Assembly: GCF_022605725.1 (NCBI RefSeq)
Contig: NC_065560.1
Location: 19,955,052-20,019,051, forward strand
Length of the DNA: 64,000 nucleotides
Source: Anthonomus grandis grandis
Lineage: Eukaryota; Arthropoda; Insecta; Coleoptera; Curculionidae
Reading direction: 5' to 3'
Position 1 is the first letter of the stretch, and each line of letters opens with the position of its first letter. Positions 40,915 to 51,257 of this stretch are shown piece after piece. Below the pieces are notes generated by a model that worked only from the letters and a program-made list of their open reading frames with translations, was not told the origin of the DNA and made no database searches. The translations under genes and the position numbers were made by a program.

Positions 40915-41956
40915 TATGCTCAAGAAAATTTTCGTAGTCGAAGAGCAGCGCAGCGTTATTTAGATCTGTATCCGGATAGAAGGCAGCCAAATCATCAAAC
41001 ATTTAAAGCGTTGTACGATAGATTAGGCGAAACGGGCTCATTTCGTTCAAAAAACGTAAATGCAGGAAGACCATGGATAATTGGAGCAGATATGGAAGAT
41101 GAAACTTTGGTTCGTGTTATCGAAAATCCTGAAACCAGCACAAGACGTATTGAGGCAGCTACTGGTGTAAGGAAATCTTCATTGTCCAAAATTATACGCC
41201 AAGAAAAACTGTATCCGTATCATTTCACTCCATTTCAAAATCTTCTTCCTCAAGACTTTCCTGCAAGACTCCAATTCAGTCAATTTTTAAGAGAGCGCCA
41301 ATTGAATGATCCATTTTTTTGTAATAAAATTTTATTTACGGATGAAGCCACGTTCACAAGGAGAGGTGTTTTTAATTAGCGTAACAATCATATCTATTTG
41401 ATGGAAAATCCTCATGCTTTCCAAGAACACCATTTTCAACATGAGTTTTCAATAAATATTTGGTGTGGTATCTTTGCGGATTGTATTGTGGGACCGTTTG
41501 AATTGCTAGCTAAGCTTAATGGAGAACGTTATCTAAATTTCTTGAGGAATGATCTACCTATTCTTCTAGAAGATGTGCCCCTAAATTTAAAACGTGACAG
41601 TTGGTATATGCACGATGCACCGGCACATTATTCACTGCAAGTCAGAAATTACTTGGACGAAATTTATCCTCATAAATGGATTGGTAGAGGTAGTGATTGG
41701 TATAGGTAGTATTGGTGATATCCGTGGCCTGCGCGTAGTCTTTTATTGCGTAGATTTTTATTTCTGGGGCTACTTGAAATCACTTGTGTATAAAAATAAA
41801 ATAAATAACCGTCAGGAATTGTGGCAAAAGAGTGTGGAAGGAGTCAATACCATCAGAGCCCAAGAAGAATCATTGTTTGGAGTCAGGCAAAATTTAAATA
41901 AAAGAATTAGACAATGTGTCCTAGTGGATGGTGAACATTTTTTACAATTATTATAA
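40915..41956 (+). pseudogene. Mariner-like transposase with few breaks
   Basis: The reading starts truncated at FRSRRAAQRYLDLYPDRRQP, goes on from 41011 (MYDRLGETGSFRSKN) through TRRIEAATGVRKSSLSKIIR and LYPYHFTPFQNLLPQDF to ILFTDEATFTRRGVFN with the first Asp. A stop follows at 41377, then open frame again with FSINIWCGIFADCIVGPFEL and DSWYMHDAPAHYSLQVRNYL. The second Asp is there, but the usual Gly after it is missing (HDAPAH instead of HDGAPAH). The third Asp lies in another frame, YCVDFYFWGYLKSLVYK. The last frame ends CVLVDGEHFLQLL. The normal WPARSPDL stretch is garbled. It is inactive. Confidence 0.85.
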
Positions 41957-42331
41957 TCAACAGCCTTTTCTAATTTTATCATTGTTAATTAAATTTTAGA
42001 TTAAGTGTTCATACGCAACCTAATAAAAAAATGCGTTTATTTCGAAAACGGTCTACTTTTTGGAGATCAAAGAAGTATACCTTTTTTGACTAGAATTAAA
42101 TGCTGTTTTATTATTTTCACTCGCAGCTGTACGTACAGGGAGGCCAAAAAAGTTATGACCTTTTTAATCACTCAATGTTGTTGTATGTGGCGCCATCTAG
42201 TAGCAATGGCAAAATAGATATCATATTCGTGTTCCTCATCCCAAATAATAAGAGTACGCCAAATTTTAGGTTAATCTGTCCAGTGGATTCCAAAATATTT
42301 TAATAAATGTTTGGTAAAAAATTAGTTTTAA
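41957..42331. other. Mariner 3' untranslated part
   Basis: Lies between the transposase stop and the LINE insertion; no gene recognised. Confidence 0.4.
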
Positions 42332-42349
42332 CACCCTGTAGAAATCTGC

Positions 42350-42904
42350 ATGGCTCCAGTGACTGTGGACTGCGAGGGATTCGTGACGCACATTGCAGGC
42401 AGAGAGGAGTGGCAGCATTTCAACAGACCTGCATTGCTAAATACGGGGACCATCTGGTACACAGATGGCTCCAGAATGAATAACAAAGCTGGACCAGGGC
42501 TTTGTGGTGGGATCCCACATACCAGTAGGGCATACTCGCTGGGGGAGCACGCCACTGTCTTCCAGGCCGAAGTATTCGCTGTATTAAAATGCGAACAGAA
42601 AATCCTAAGCTGCGGACACCGCAATACAGTCGTATCAATATGCTCGGACAGCAGAGCTGCCATTAAGGCTATCACGGCCGCAAAGGTAAGCTCCAAGCTT
42701 GTACTAGAGTGCATAAAAGTCCTGAAAAAACTGGTACAGGTTGGCTGCAGGGTCCAGCTCGTCTGGATACCTGGCCACGCAGGCCATGCAGGTAATGAGG
42801 AAGCGGACTCTCTTGCCAGACTGGGATCCGCGATTGTGCCGATGGGGCCGGAACCCATAGTTGGTATCGCCAAATGCCAAAAACCAAAAATCTACTACGC
42901 CTAA
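42350..42904 (+). CDS. LINE RNase H domain, open fragment
   Basis: A 184-codon frame without breaks holds a complete type I ribonuclease H, which removes the RNA strand of RNA-DNA hybrids during retrotransposition. Active-site landmarks are WYTDGSRM (first Asp, near residue 40), FQAEVFAVLKCEQ (Glu), SICSDSRAAIKAI (Asp) and GHAGHAGNEEADSLARLGS (last Asp, with the His loop). The start Met is only the first in the truncated insert, so the reading is a fragment of a longer polyprotein rather than a real gene. The open state and GC-rich codons suggest a recent arrival compared with its broken mariner host. Confidence 0.85.
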   Translation: MAPVTVDCEGFVTHIAGREEWQHFNRPALLNTGTIWYTDGSRMNNKAGPGLCGGIPHTSRAYSLGEHATVFQAEVFAVLKCEQKILSCGHRNTVVSICSDSRAAIKAITAAKVSSKLVLECIKVLKKLVQVGCRVQLVWIPGHAGHAGNEEADSLARLGSAIVPMGPEPIVGIAKCQKPKIYYA

Positions 42905-42961
42905 AAAGACGCGAAATTCGGCTAGTGACAGTTCTTTTAACCGGTCACTGACACTTAAGAA

Positions 42962-43172
42962 GCCATTTACATACTATCAGTATTGCGGACAACCCGGAAT
43001 GCCGATGGTGCTGTGAGGAGGATGAAACCATTGACCATGTGGTCGGGGAGTGCCCAGCACTCACGCGCGCCAGGTTCAAATACTTGGGTAACACTTTCAG
43101 TATACCGACTGACTTTAAGTCCGTCAGACCAGAGAGCCTTATCGGTTTCTCTAAGGCCGTTGGGCTCTGATA
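42962..43172 (+). pseudogene. LINE C-terminal Cys/His-rich domain
   Basis: In the next usable frame the sequence reads HLHTISIADNPECRWCCEED and ETIDHVVGECPALTRARF, a C-x2-C...H...C knuckle typical of the end of RNase H-bearing LINE proteins. It continues YLGNTFSIPTDFKSVRPESL and stops at a TGA after KAVGL. About 55 bases separate it from the RNase H frame, with a stop, so the polyprotein is broken once here. Confidence 0.75.
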
Positions 43173-43367
43173 AACCCCGGTGGGACATGACGGGTCCATC
43201 AGGAGACCTATATGCACAACTGCCTTGGCAGCCCACTGTTTCTACAATTCACCCTGTAGAACGAAAACCAATAACATTTTGCTAAGCAATATTGAGCTCA
43301 AACGGTTTATTTTCTTGTCAGGTATCCTACATTAACCTATGTCCAATTAATTACGGGACACCCTGTA

Positions 43368-44227
43368 TATTAATGTATGATTGCTAAAATTCTTTAGCTC
43401 TGAAAAAGATCAGCGAATAGTGACCATACATAGAAGTAACGTCCGTGGCAAAAATTAAAATTGTCGCCGGTAATAATTATGAGAATATTTTTCGCAATAT
43501 ATAATATATTATAATATTATATTATATATTATATATACTATACTAAAATACTATATATACTTACATATATTATACTATATATAAATAATTATTACTATTT
43601 CTCATATATTTACTATATATGAGAAATAGTAATAATTATTTATTACTTAGTTTTAAGTAGTTCTTACCACATATTGCTTTTGTTCGTGATCGTAGTGTTT
43701 CATTAGAACCTGCAAATAAAAATTAATTAAACTCAAGACTCTATTAATCGAATAAATCTTTGAAAATTTGAACTTTTTGCCTTTACGCTATATACAGGAT
43801 GTGATTGAAATAATGTAAAAAAATTCGGGGTAGGGAGGTGATAGTACTTCAAAAAATAGTTAAAAAAATTCATATATGTATAGGACGGAAAATACATATT
43901 ATTAAGGAAGTTAGGGCCACTGAAATGCAGAGCCGCCAACAGCCAAGATGGCTCCCGGGACTGTTTAAGTATATTTATTGCATATTTATTGCAATGAAAT
44001 TAAGCTTAAAAAAATATATACTAATGGTCGCATATTAGGTATAATTATATCAAAATTGGTTGATATAAGGTAGGTTGAATATATAAAATTCTAAAGTTAA
44101 TAGGTTAAGTTTATTGATGTGGGGAACAAAAAAAACGAGAACAAAGAAATAACTGAAATAAATCAAAAGACAACAACACAAAGTCTCGGTCTCGAAAATT
44201 TTATTTTATGAGTCAAAGTCAAAACGT
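43368..44227. other. Very AT-rich spacer with long hairpin
   Basis: No gene. Positions 43495-43660 are almost pure A/T and hold the hairpin at 43582-43642. ACAGGATGTGATTG near 43794 faintly resembles a mariner end without a partner. Confidence 0.4.
43582..43642. repeat. Perfect 28-bp inverted repeat with 5-base loop
   Basis: The arm at 43582-43609 (TAAATAATTATTACTATTTC...) is exactly inverted at 43615-43642. It sits in a tract of alternating AT. It may be a foldback core or a product of replication slippage. Confidence 0.65.
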
Positions 44228-44251
44228 GTTTCGCTCCTAAGAGCATCATCA
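44228..44251 (-). ncRNA. Hammerhead-ribozyme-like core motif (candidate)
   Basis: Read on the minus strand the sequence is TGATGA, one T, then the perfect hairpin GCTC-CTTAG-like loop-GAGC, then GAAAC. This is the order of the conserved core of hammerhead ribozymes (CUGAUGA, stem II, GAAA), motifs known from Penelope-like elements. The base before TGATGA is G rather than the conserved C, and I could not fix stems I and III or the cleavage site. It could be a decayed ribozyme or chance. A Penelope fragment in the same orientation lies upstream at 46016-46700. Confidence 0.35.
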
Positions 44252-44709
44252 CACCTAAAAAATTATATAAACAAAACAAACAAAATTACAAAAAGACTAT
44301 AAAGTAAACCGTAAAATATACCTTAAAAAGGTTACACGACCGATTGGGTCAATTATAGACACACACTGGTAAACTATAAGTTTAAAAAACTGACGCCACA
44401 AATATGCAATAACAACAATATACAGATAAAATCATTCAAACCTCGCCTATAGGAAATAGAGGGGACATATGGAGTCCGCAAGAGACAGACAGAGAGCACA
44501 ATACATGCCGTTTCCAAATTAATACGTTTGGCAACACTGGTATTTCTGACGCACGGCTCTCCGCTCGTTTATCGAAAAACGAGACAATTCTTATCCCCAC
44601 CACACTGCACCGCCAATATGAGATTGCATTTTAAACGTTTAACGTTATTTTTATTCCTGCTTAATCAGCAAAGATTAAATTTAAAACCGCTCACTATTTT
44701 TTTGTTAAA
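44252..44709. other. Spacer, nothing recognised
   Basis: No coding frame supported before the transposase Met at 44710. No inverted repeat pair for the following mariner was found. Confidence 0.35.
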
Positions 44710-45495
44710 ATGTGTTCTTTTGAGGAAAAAAAGCAAATTATTAAGTGGTATTATGCCGGCAGTTCTGTCGATGAAATATCAGTCAGAATTGCATTCACGT
44801 TTGAAAATCGGCCCATTCCCGTACGCAGCATAATTTTTGCAATTATCAATAGGTTTGAGACCTTTGGGTGCTTGCAAAATTGCAGGAAATGCTCCGCAAA
44901 TGAGCAACCACCTGTTGTTAGACCGCTAGGCAAAGAAAGGGAGCTTCAAGACGTTAATGTTTGTGCTGTTGATGAAATGAACTTTTCTTGCAATAGTACA
45001 ACCATTGCTAAAGAAACAACACAATACCCTTAAAAGGTTAATGTATAGGCTGGCATTTTAGGTGATTCAATTATAGGCCCTTTTTTATCGATAGAAACCT
45101 TAATGCCAACAAATACCTTAATCTTTTGAGGGATGAAGTTTCTTCTGCTATTCGAGGGATCAATATCAATTTAGAACAAAGTCAATTTCAACGGAAACGT
45201 CTTTCCCTGATCGAACAATCAGTGGAAACGGTACTATTAAATGGGCCGCCAGAAGCCCCGACTTAGTCCCCAATGATTTTTCAATGATTTTTTTCTTGGG
45301 GGATACCTAAAAGAACAAATTTATAGGCACGAAAATGAACGGGCTACTAATTTAGAAAAGCTTTGTGTTAAAATTTGGCAAGAATTTAATAGTATCTCCA
45401 TTAAAAAGTTGTCGAACACGAGAAGGTCGTTTTATGATCGATTGACGTACTGCACTGCTAAACAGGGTGACCTTTTTGAAGCTGACATAAGATAA
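44710..45495 (+). pseudogene. Mariner-like (DUF4817-type) transposase with central deletion
   Basis: It begins MCSFEEKKQIIKWYYAGSSV DEISVRIAF, then PVRSIIFAIINRFETFGCL, the same N-terminal layout as the copy at 1428-1922 but from a different subfamily. The stretch that should follow, with the second helix-turn-helix and the first catalytic Asp, is replaced by unrelated residues to 45033. The core resumes as AGILGDSIIGPFLSIE and, after more shifts, GTIKWAARSPDLVPNDFS (third Asp) and GGYLKEQIYRHENERATNLE. The end RRSFYDRLTYCTAKQGDLFE replaces the usual HFEHLL. Internally deleted and broken. Confidence 0.75.
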
Positions 45496-46015
45496 TTTTA
45501 ATTTATATTTAATATTATCAAATTATCTTAATTTTTTGCTTTATTGTGAATTAATTTTTTTGTCCTGTCTAATATTTAGTTAATTTATGTTTACAACATT
45601 ATTGCAGTTGGTTTTTAGTTTATTATTTGCTGTTAGGACAGGCAGCAGCAAAGACTCAAACAAAACAATTTTTTTTTATTTTGCCACAGAGCAGTGCATC
45701 CCCGCTTGAACGCCTTAAGAATACTGAAAGCTGCTGAAAGTTTTCGGTTTCGGGCTTCGGCGGGGTACGCTGCTTTGAGTGTGTTGTCACAAGGTTGCCA
45801 GACCTACCGCGATATATAATTCCTATAGGCGAAGTTAGAATGATCATATCTGTAGAACTCGAATACAAGAAAAATATTTAAAAAATAAAAAGGAACCATC
45901 TTTCAAGATTTGCACCTACAGCCTCACAGCAAAACTGGTAAGGTTTACTTTGTTGACCGCTAGCCCACACCGTTCTTGCGGTATCTTGAAAAGAAAGGAG
46001 GGGACTAGATAATAT
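45496..46015. other. Spacer, partly GC-richer
   Basis: 45690-45830 is less AT-rich and could be part of an LTR or of the Penelope 3' region; no coding match. Confidence 0.3.
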
Positions 46016-46700
46016 AATTAAAAATGAGTCCTGGCTCTAAATTGAACACGTCGTTCACACAAGTCAAAACTGGGCTCTTCTTCGCACTTGTAATCTCTAG
46101 CTTCTCTAGAAGATCGAACTTTTTGCCCTTCTCGCAGTCATGAACCACTTCCACGTTATTGGGATAGGAAAAATTATACATTTGACAATAAATAATTGGC
46201 CAACGCTGACTTGGTCTCGATAGTATCGGTGTCTTTAAACTTGTTCACCAGACCTAGATGTTCTTGTACTCCTGTTGAAATTTTCCTCCCAGACTGTCCC
46301 ACATAAATTGCAGGGCAATTGGCACTATGTCTATTTCTTTTTAAGGAATTAAAAGTTTCAAAAGCGATTGGGCTGTTAAAAAGTTTAAAGAATTTCGCCA
46401 CCTATTGGGAAACACCTCCAAAGTAAGTTAAACATCTGAAATGTTTATTATTATGCTCCCTTTTCTTCTGATACGAAAGTTTGTACTTTAAAAAACTTAA
46501 AATATAGAGTCTTGAAACTTGATAGAGAGAAGTTACTGTTAATTGCAATGGATTGTATTATATCATACTCTTTTTTAAAGGCTGCATTGGGGAGAGGTAA
46601 ATTAAATAATTACCTCTCTATAGGAAGAAATTGAAACTCTGGCAGATAGAAGGAATAAGATTTACTCTTCATTTCTTGACCCATTTGAAATGTATTCTGT
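46016..46700 (-). pseudogene. Penelope-like element, antisense fragment with GIY-YIG domain
   Basis: Minus strand: YDIIQSIAINSN, LSYQKKREHNNKHFRCLTYF and AKFFKLFNSPIAFETFNSLK, then CPAIYVGQSGRKISTGVQEH LG (the YIG strand and the conserved Arg helix). NKFKDTDTIETKSALANYLL follows, and in the next frame NVEVVHDCEKGKKFDLLEKL, EITSAKKSPVL and FNLEPGLIFNYII with a stop. The nuclease is complete at its C-terminus here, unlike in the plus-strand copy at 20649-21455, and the two copies can be aligned over the linker. RT blocks are missing. At least three frame breaks. Confidence 0.75.
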
Positions 46701-46792
46701 TGCTTAATTTATTAAATTATATAGATTAAGCAAACCTATTACGATTGATGTGCTCTTTATGTGCTCCAAGGAGTGTAATCTGTCCGCTACTT

Positions 46793-46975
46793 TTATTCAC
46801 AAGGCTTGTGCAGTTTTAGCTGAAAAATCTTTGAATCGGTGAATTTGCCCGACTTTAATTCCGGGTGCTCTGCCATAAATGAAATTAGTCCTTTCTTTTG
46901 CTCACTCGACACAAAATCGCAATATTTTTTATTTTTTGTATCCAACTTAAAAAGAGTCAAATCGAAAAACCTCAA
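46793..46975 (-). pseudogene. Myb/SANT-like DNA-binding domain fragment
   Basis: The 60-codon minus-strand frame contains VSSEQKKGLISFMAEHPELK SGKFTDSK, which resembles the first helix and turn of the zeste-type Myb/SANT-like domain (x-S-x-EQ-x3-L-x2-FM-x2-HP-x-L-x-GKF). That domain is common in insects, both in host genes and beside Harbinger transposases. The following helices are not found, so only part is present. Confidence 0.4.
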
Positions 46976-47341
46976 AATTCCCTGATGTTTTTAAACTTAA
47001 ATTTTAGGTTAGGTTAAAAAATCTTTATCGCGTTTGACATGGCCTTCAATAGCACTCGACTTTGCTGCTACGTTGCCACTACATTTCATATTCGTATGCG
47101 AATGAAATTTCGAATGCTGTTCAAAAATACACTTTTTAATTCGTGTGCGAATTTTGCTGCTCGACTTTGTTCGCATTCGAAGATTCTCGCATGGTTTCAA
47201 AAATACGGCCCCAGGTCTGGTGCACATTTATGTATCGATGTATACCGAGCGCGCCAAGCTCATTTCAGTTTTACTCACGTTTCGGTGTATAGGGTGGAGT
47301 TAAAAGAAATAGTTGTGGATTTTATTGATTGTGTGGAGAAT
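46976..47341. other. Region upstream of THAP exon
   Basis: A plus-strand frame is open from 47039 through the THAP exon, but its first 100 residues show no recognised domain. It may contain the 5' leader of the THAP gene. Confidence 0.35.
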
Positions 47342-47848
47342 AAAATGTCTAATCGAAATATTTCTTCAGTGAGAGATCAGATATCGTTTTTTAGGTGCCC
47401 TAAAGATGAAAGAAGGTATGTACCAAATATAGATTCTATTAAATAAGTTTTAATTAGGAAAATGGAGTTTTAATTATTTTTATATTACTTTAACTCAACC
47501 TTCTATTTAATCCTTTACAGGGGATTAATATTAGTAAATAAATATTTCAATTATAATGATTATTTATTTCACCACCCAACTAACATTTAAAATAACTCGT
47601 ATAAAAAAAATTATAAAAAATTATAATATATTATGCAGTCTTAAATGAAACCAAAATTTTAGGTGTCAAGCTTGGAAAAATGCCCTAGGATTTATAAGAT
47701 CCCAAAGATACGCGGATAATACTCCAACGCAATGTTATAACCGTATTAGAATTTGTAGTTTGCATTTTAATGATACAGTTTTACAAATTCCTCCAAAACC
47801 CGAATTCATTCGTATGCTATCCCATCGATTGGAGTACCTACCCAAAAA
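47342..47848 (+). CDS. THAP-domain protein, two spliced exons (partial)
   Basis: Exon 1 (to 47415) ends RDQISFFRCPKDERR and the donor GTATGT. Exon 2 begins after the acceptor ATTTTAG at 47661 and reads CQAWKNALGFIRSQRYADNT, then YNRIRICSLHFNDTVLQIPP, ending LEYLPKK just before a second donor GTATGT (47849). The joint is in phase (AG|G codes Arg). F-x-F/R-P-K-D, the W and the C-x2-H of ICSLHF are hallmarks of THAP zinc fingers, which bind DNA in host regulators and P-element transposases. The first Cys pair is not clear (DCVENK lies before the Met at 47345), so zinc binding may be impaired or an upstream exon exists. No later exon was found. It is either a host gene piece or a transposon remnant. 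Confidence 0.6.
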
Positions 47849-48404
47849 GGTATGTTTTTTTTATTGAAACATTTGTAAATTTTCGTAGTACTTATGTGTC
47901 ATACTAAATCATAAAAAAATTTATATAAGTTAATGTGTTTCGTATTATATCAATAAAATGGTCAGCCTACTTATTTTAATAAAACTTTAACCAGTTTTTG
48001 TAATTATTATCTTTGTTTCCTTTACAATAATAACCAATATAACTGGTTTTATATTCTGCAATTCCAAATATGCTCATGACTAAATAGGTACAAACAGGTA
48101 ACAAATTGATGCAAATAGGCACTCCTGTATTGGTATTAGAAGCCTATGGAATTTCCAGCGTTCCCCTACACCCAGGTTAACAATATCAATGGCCAAGTTT
48201 TGGCTTTTATTACCCCGGTCTCCACACTCGTTTTATAGCTGACACCTGCAGAAGCGGCGCGTCTTTGTACGATGATTTTCAAAGAGCTGGCGCCGAGTGA
48301 CCCAACTTGTATTCTATTCTGTAAACTTTGGTTAAAAGCAGCAAACTTGTGTTGGCCAGGGGAAAGAGAATTAAATTGGAACAAATACAAATAAGTTTTT
48401 CTGA
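47849..48404. other. Intron-like or spacer sequence
   Basis: Begins with the GTATGT donor of the THAP exon; no downstream exon recognised. GC-richer positions 48150-48360 may be the 3' terminal region of the antisense hAT element. Confidence 0.4.
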
Positions 48405-50220
48405 ATTAAAATATTTTTTAATGCAATGGCGCTTTTCGCGATTTGGGACTTTTGGACCCTAAATCTCTGATAGCCAATCCTGATGCATCGAAGACCTTAA
48501 AACATTGTTTACTCTTGCGAGGCAAATGAACGAGCGTTCTGTTTGAGCAACAGTCAAAGGTATAGTGCAGAATAATCTCAAAGCAACAACTACATTAGGG
48601 AACAATGTTTCCAGTTTCAAGTATCGCATTTTACTTGTACCTTGTACCTACAAGTTGTACGTTGCCTCGAATACTTGATTTTTCTTGAATATTATTTTTC
48701 CAAGAAACAGTAAAGGTTCAGAGAATAGAAAATAATTCGTTAATCTCCTGTATAGCCGTAAATCGGGTGGTTAAGCCACCAATAATATTATCGAGAATTA
48801 CATTAAAAACTTTGCATTTAAAAATGTCTGCTAAGGCCGATTTTGCAAAAGCGTCCTCTGTCATTTAGTCATCAAAGTGTTTTTTCTTTTTCTTTCGCGC
48901 CTTTCAGCATCACTTCGAAACTCCGCTAGCATATTTTCATCAACTAATTTGCATTCTAACACAATCTATTAGCAAATTTATGTCATCTAATAAACTAGAT
49001 ATATTTATTTCTTCTAGGTCAATTGTCATATTTAACTGCTGTAAAAAAACGTTTCTGAAGTTTATGGCAGTCAAAACCTTTTTCCATACAGATGCTAGAA
49101 CCAAACATTCAAATGATTCCATGTAAGTGTACATTTCGTTAAGATCAGACCGCATTTCTACGCTTAAATTCAGATGGTCTATGGCCTTTACAGCATCCTG
49201 TATTCCGGAAAGTCTTTCGGTAAATGGTTTTACGCTTTCGATTCTAGCAGACCAGCGAGTTGTAGATAGAGAATAAAGAGAATTTCACATCTTTAAGGAC
49301 TAGCAGAGAAAATATTATAAAGCTTTTGAATAGCACCAAAGACAACATTCAGCAGAATTTACCCAAATAAATTCAGAGAATGACATGCACAAGGGGAAAA
49401 AATAACGTCCAAAATTCGAGCCTGAGCTCACTGATAGGCACCAGACATGTTACTGCCGTTGTCGTATACCTCACCCAGACAATCTGCGACAGGAATGGAG
49501 TGTTTCTGCAGAACATTCAGAATCAACTTGGCTATCGCATCTCCAGTCTTTTGATTGTAGTTTGCAATTTCCAAAAATCTTTCATAAATTTTATAGTCAT
49601 TGGTTTCATTTGCTAATCCGACATATCTTAAAAAAAATATTTGTTCATCATTAGAACAATCTGGAGTGGCATCAACAATAATAGAAAAATATTTAGCTAC
49701 ATCTCTTTCTTTTAAAATGTAGTTCCGAACGCGTTCAGCACAGCAAGATATAAATTAATTTTGTATATCCGCTAATAAATAGTGAACTTGTAATCTGCGA
49801 TTTTTTTGTTGCGGTTGTTTTACTTTTTCTAAATGAACGGCAAGAAGAGGAGGGTAGTTACTAATTAACTCCAATATTTCTAAAAAATTTCCGTATCTTG
49901 GATTGCTGATGTCACTCTCTCCTCTAAAGACAAGTACACATTCTGCTAGGTTATAATATACGGTTACATGTAAAAAAACGTCAAGGTAAGTCTTTCCAGA
50001 TTTCTTTCTGTTCTACGGTTAGATGTGTAGCTAGATTATTTTCTAATTGGCGCCATTCAACGTAATTTGCCTTATGAATATTGCTACTTCCATGAAAAGG
50101 TATTCTTTCGTAGAGTTTTTAAAATCCTCTAAATGATTCCAACCCACAGTTGTGATTACCTAGAGCACTGATTTCTGAGAAGATCCTGACTCATTGCAAC
50201 TGAATAAACAGAATGGGAAA
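48405..50220 (-). pseudogene. hAT transposase (DUF4371/ZMYM1-like), heavily broken but nearly full length
   Basis: Minus-strand blocks run from the N-terminal finger region (SSNIHKANYVEWRQLENNLA, LTVEQKEIWKDLP) through ERVRNYILKERDVAKYFSII, VDATPDCSNDEQIFFLRYVG with the first catalytic Asp, and VLQKHSIPVADCLGEVYDNG SNMSGAYQ with the next acidic site. ARILDVIFSPCACHSLNLFG follows, then SDLNEMYTYMESFECLVLAS. The C-terminal dimerisation part ends with NARSFASQE and GYQRFRVQKSQIAKSAIALK. This order is that of the DUF4371 hAT group. Many stops and shifts are present, yet the whole length is there, so it decayed after a complete insertion. Confidence 0.75.
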
Positions 50221-50401
50221 GAGAAAAGAGCTTGTTTCGTTGCACTCTAAACTAACCAATCTGTAGTATGAATCGGATCGGCTCGGTCGGTTCGGCACGT
50301 TCGGTCCGTTCAATCGGTAACTAGCGCTCATGCAAGTGGTTCGATTATTCGAGCATATAGAAGTATTGTGATTAAGCTCCCGTTTAAGCGTTTAAAAAAA
50401 A

Positions 50402-50640
50402 ATGAGCAGTTCCTGAGATTCTGAAGAGGATGTTATGATTGCAGTAGCCTGTGCTGAAGTAGAAGCGGTAGAAAAGCGTAGGAGATTTTGGGTACATATT
50501 TTTTTGAAAAGAAGAAATTTCGGAGAATATCATCATCTCTTTTGCTGGAGGACGAAGGAATGTTTTTCAAATATTTTAGAATGAAAATATGTTCAGGGTG
50601 ATTTTGTATTGTGTCATGCCTCCGCCCTCGCAATTTTTTG
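50402..50640 (+). pseudogene. Harbinger transposase, N-terminal fragment
   Basis: MSSS, a stop, then DSEEDVMIAVACAEVEAVEK RRRFWVH, then a shift to LKRRNFGEYHHL, LLEDEGMFFKYFRM. The pattern of RRRxWVH, FGEFHHL and E..FF.YFRM is the usual beginning of HARBI1-like nucleases. It stops before the DDE domain. Two or three frame changes. Confidence 0.65.
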
Positions 50641-51119
50641 ATATCCCACTATTTAGAAAATAATTTAAAGAGGATGGTTGTATCATTACGAGAACTGGTT
50701 TTTGCGCCATCTCAAAATTATTTTAGCTGAATTGTGCCTCAACGTTGGTATACTGTCAAATTTTAAAAGTTTCTAAACTCTACTTTACAAGATATAGATA
50801 GCCGGCATTCGTTGTGGGACACCCTGTATAGAATCAAATAAAATAAATTATAACATAACATTCCAACGTGTATTTGAATGCGTGAACTATATAATAAGCT
50901 ATCTTTTTTGTGTATTTTTGTAAAAACATAAATTATATTCAAAGCAAAAGTTGTACACCACTTAACACCAAAACGAGAACTTTCACTCTCGCACATTTCG
51001 CCGACCAAGTTGGCATCCTCAGATAACTAAAACTGAGTTTTAAAATCTTCTGATGATGCTAACTTAATAAACAGTAAATAACGAAAACACCGATTTAAGA
51101 TATAATAAATGACACTTAC

Positions 51120-51257
51120 CACAACATCCAGTTTTTTGGATACCTCCTCCCAAGCGTTTTCTTTCCTTAAATTATCATGATAATATGTGTTTTGTTTATC
51201 ATACAATATTCTAAAACTACGAACAGCTTCGATTAAACTATTCGACATATTTATCAA
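51120..51257 (-). CDS. MADF-domain exon (partial)
   Basis: On the minus strand MSNSLIEAVRSFRILYDKQN TYYHDNLRKENAWEEVSKKL DVV runs to a good splice donor (G|GTAAGTG) at 51119. The leucine/tyrosine pattern with LYD and W-x-E-V/I is the first half of a MADF domain, a Myb-related DNA-binding fold. The frame is intact to the donor, but the next exon was not identified. It lies inside the Harbinger-like remnant, so it is probably that element's accessory DNA-binding protein. A host MADF gene is the alternative. Confidence 0.5.

Larger units (their letters stand above)
42344..43249 (+). mobile_element. 5'-truncated LINE (RNase H-bearing) with 12-bp target duplication
   Basis: CACCCTGTAGAA occurs at 42332-42343 and again at 43250-43261, bracketing a segment whose GC content is clearly higher than its surroundings. 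The inside encodes the RNase H and Cys/His-rich C-terminus of an I/R1/Jockey-type LINE. A target duplication with loss of the 5' part is the normal product of target-primed reverse transcription. There is no poly(A) tail; the 3' end is ...CTGTTTCTACAATT. Confidence 0.8.
40890..43365 (+). mobile_element. Mariner-like element carrying a LINE insertion
   Basis: Both termini are CAGGGTGTCCCGTAATTAAT in inverted orientation (about 21 bp identical), flanked by TA at 40888-40889 and 43366-43367. The transposase gene begins within about 30 bp of the left end. A LINE 3' end occupies 42344-43249, between the gene and the right terminus. Confidence 0.85.

Noticed and set aside
42328..42873. Long open frame antisense to the RNase H domain
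   Set aside because: It is the mirror of a GC-rich coding frame on the plus strand, which carries clear RNase H motifs; the antisense reading has no recognised domain.
43495..43660. AT tract as replication origin or satellite
   Set aside because: Only an AT-rich tract with a hairpin; no repeat unit or conserved origin feature in an insect genome.
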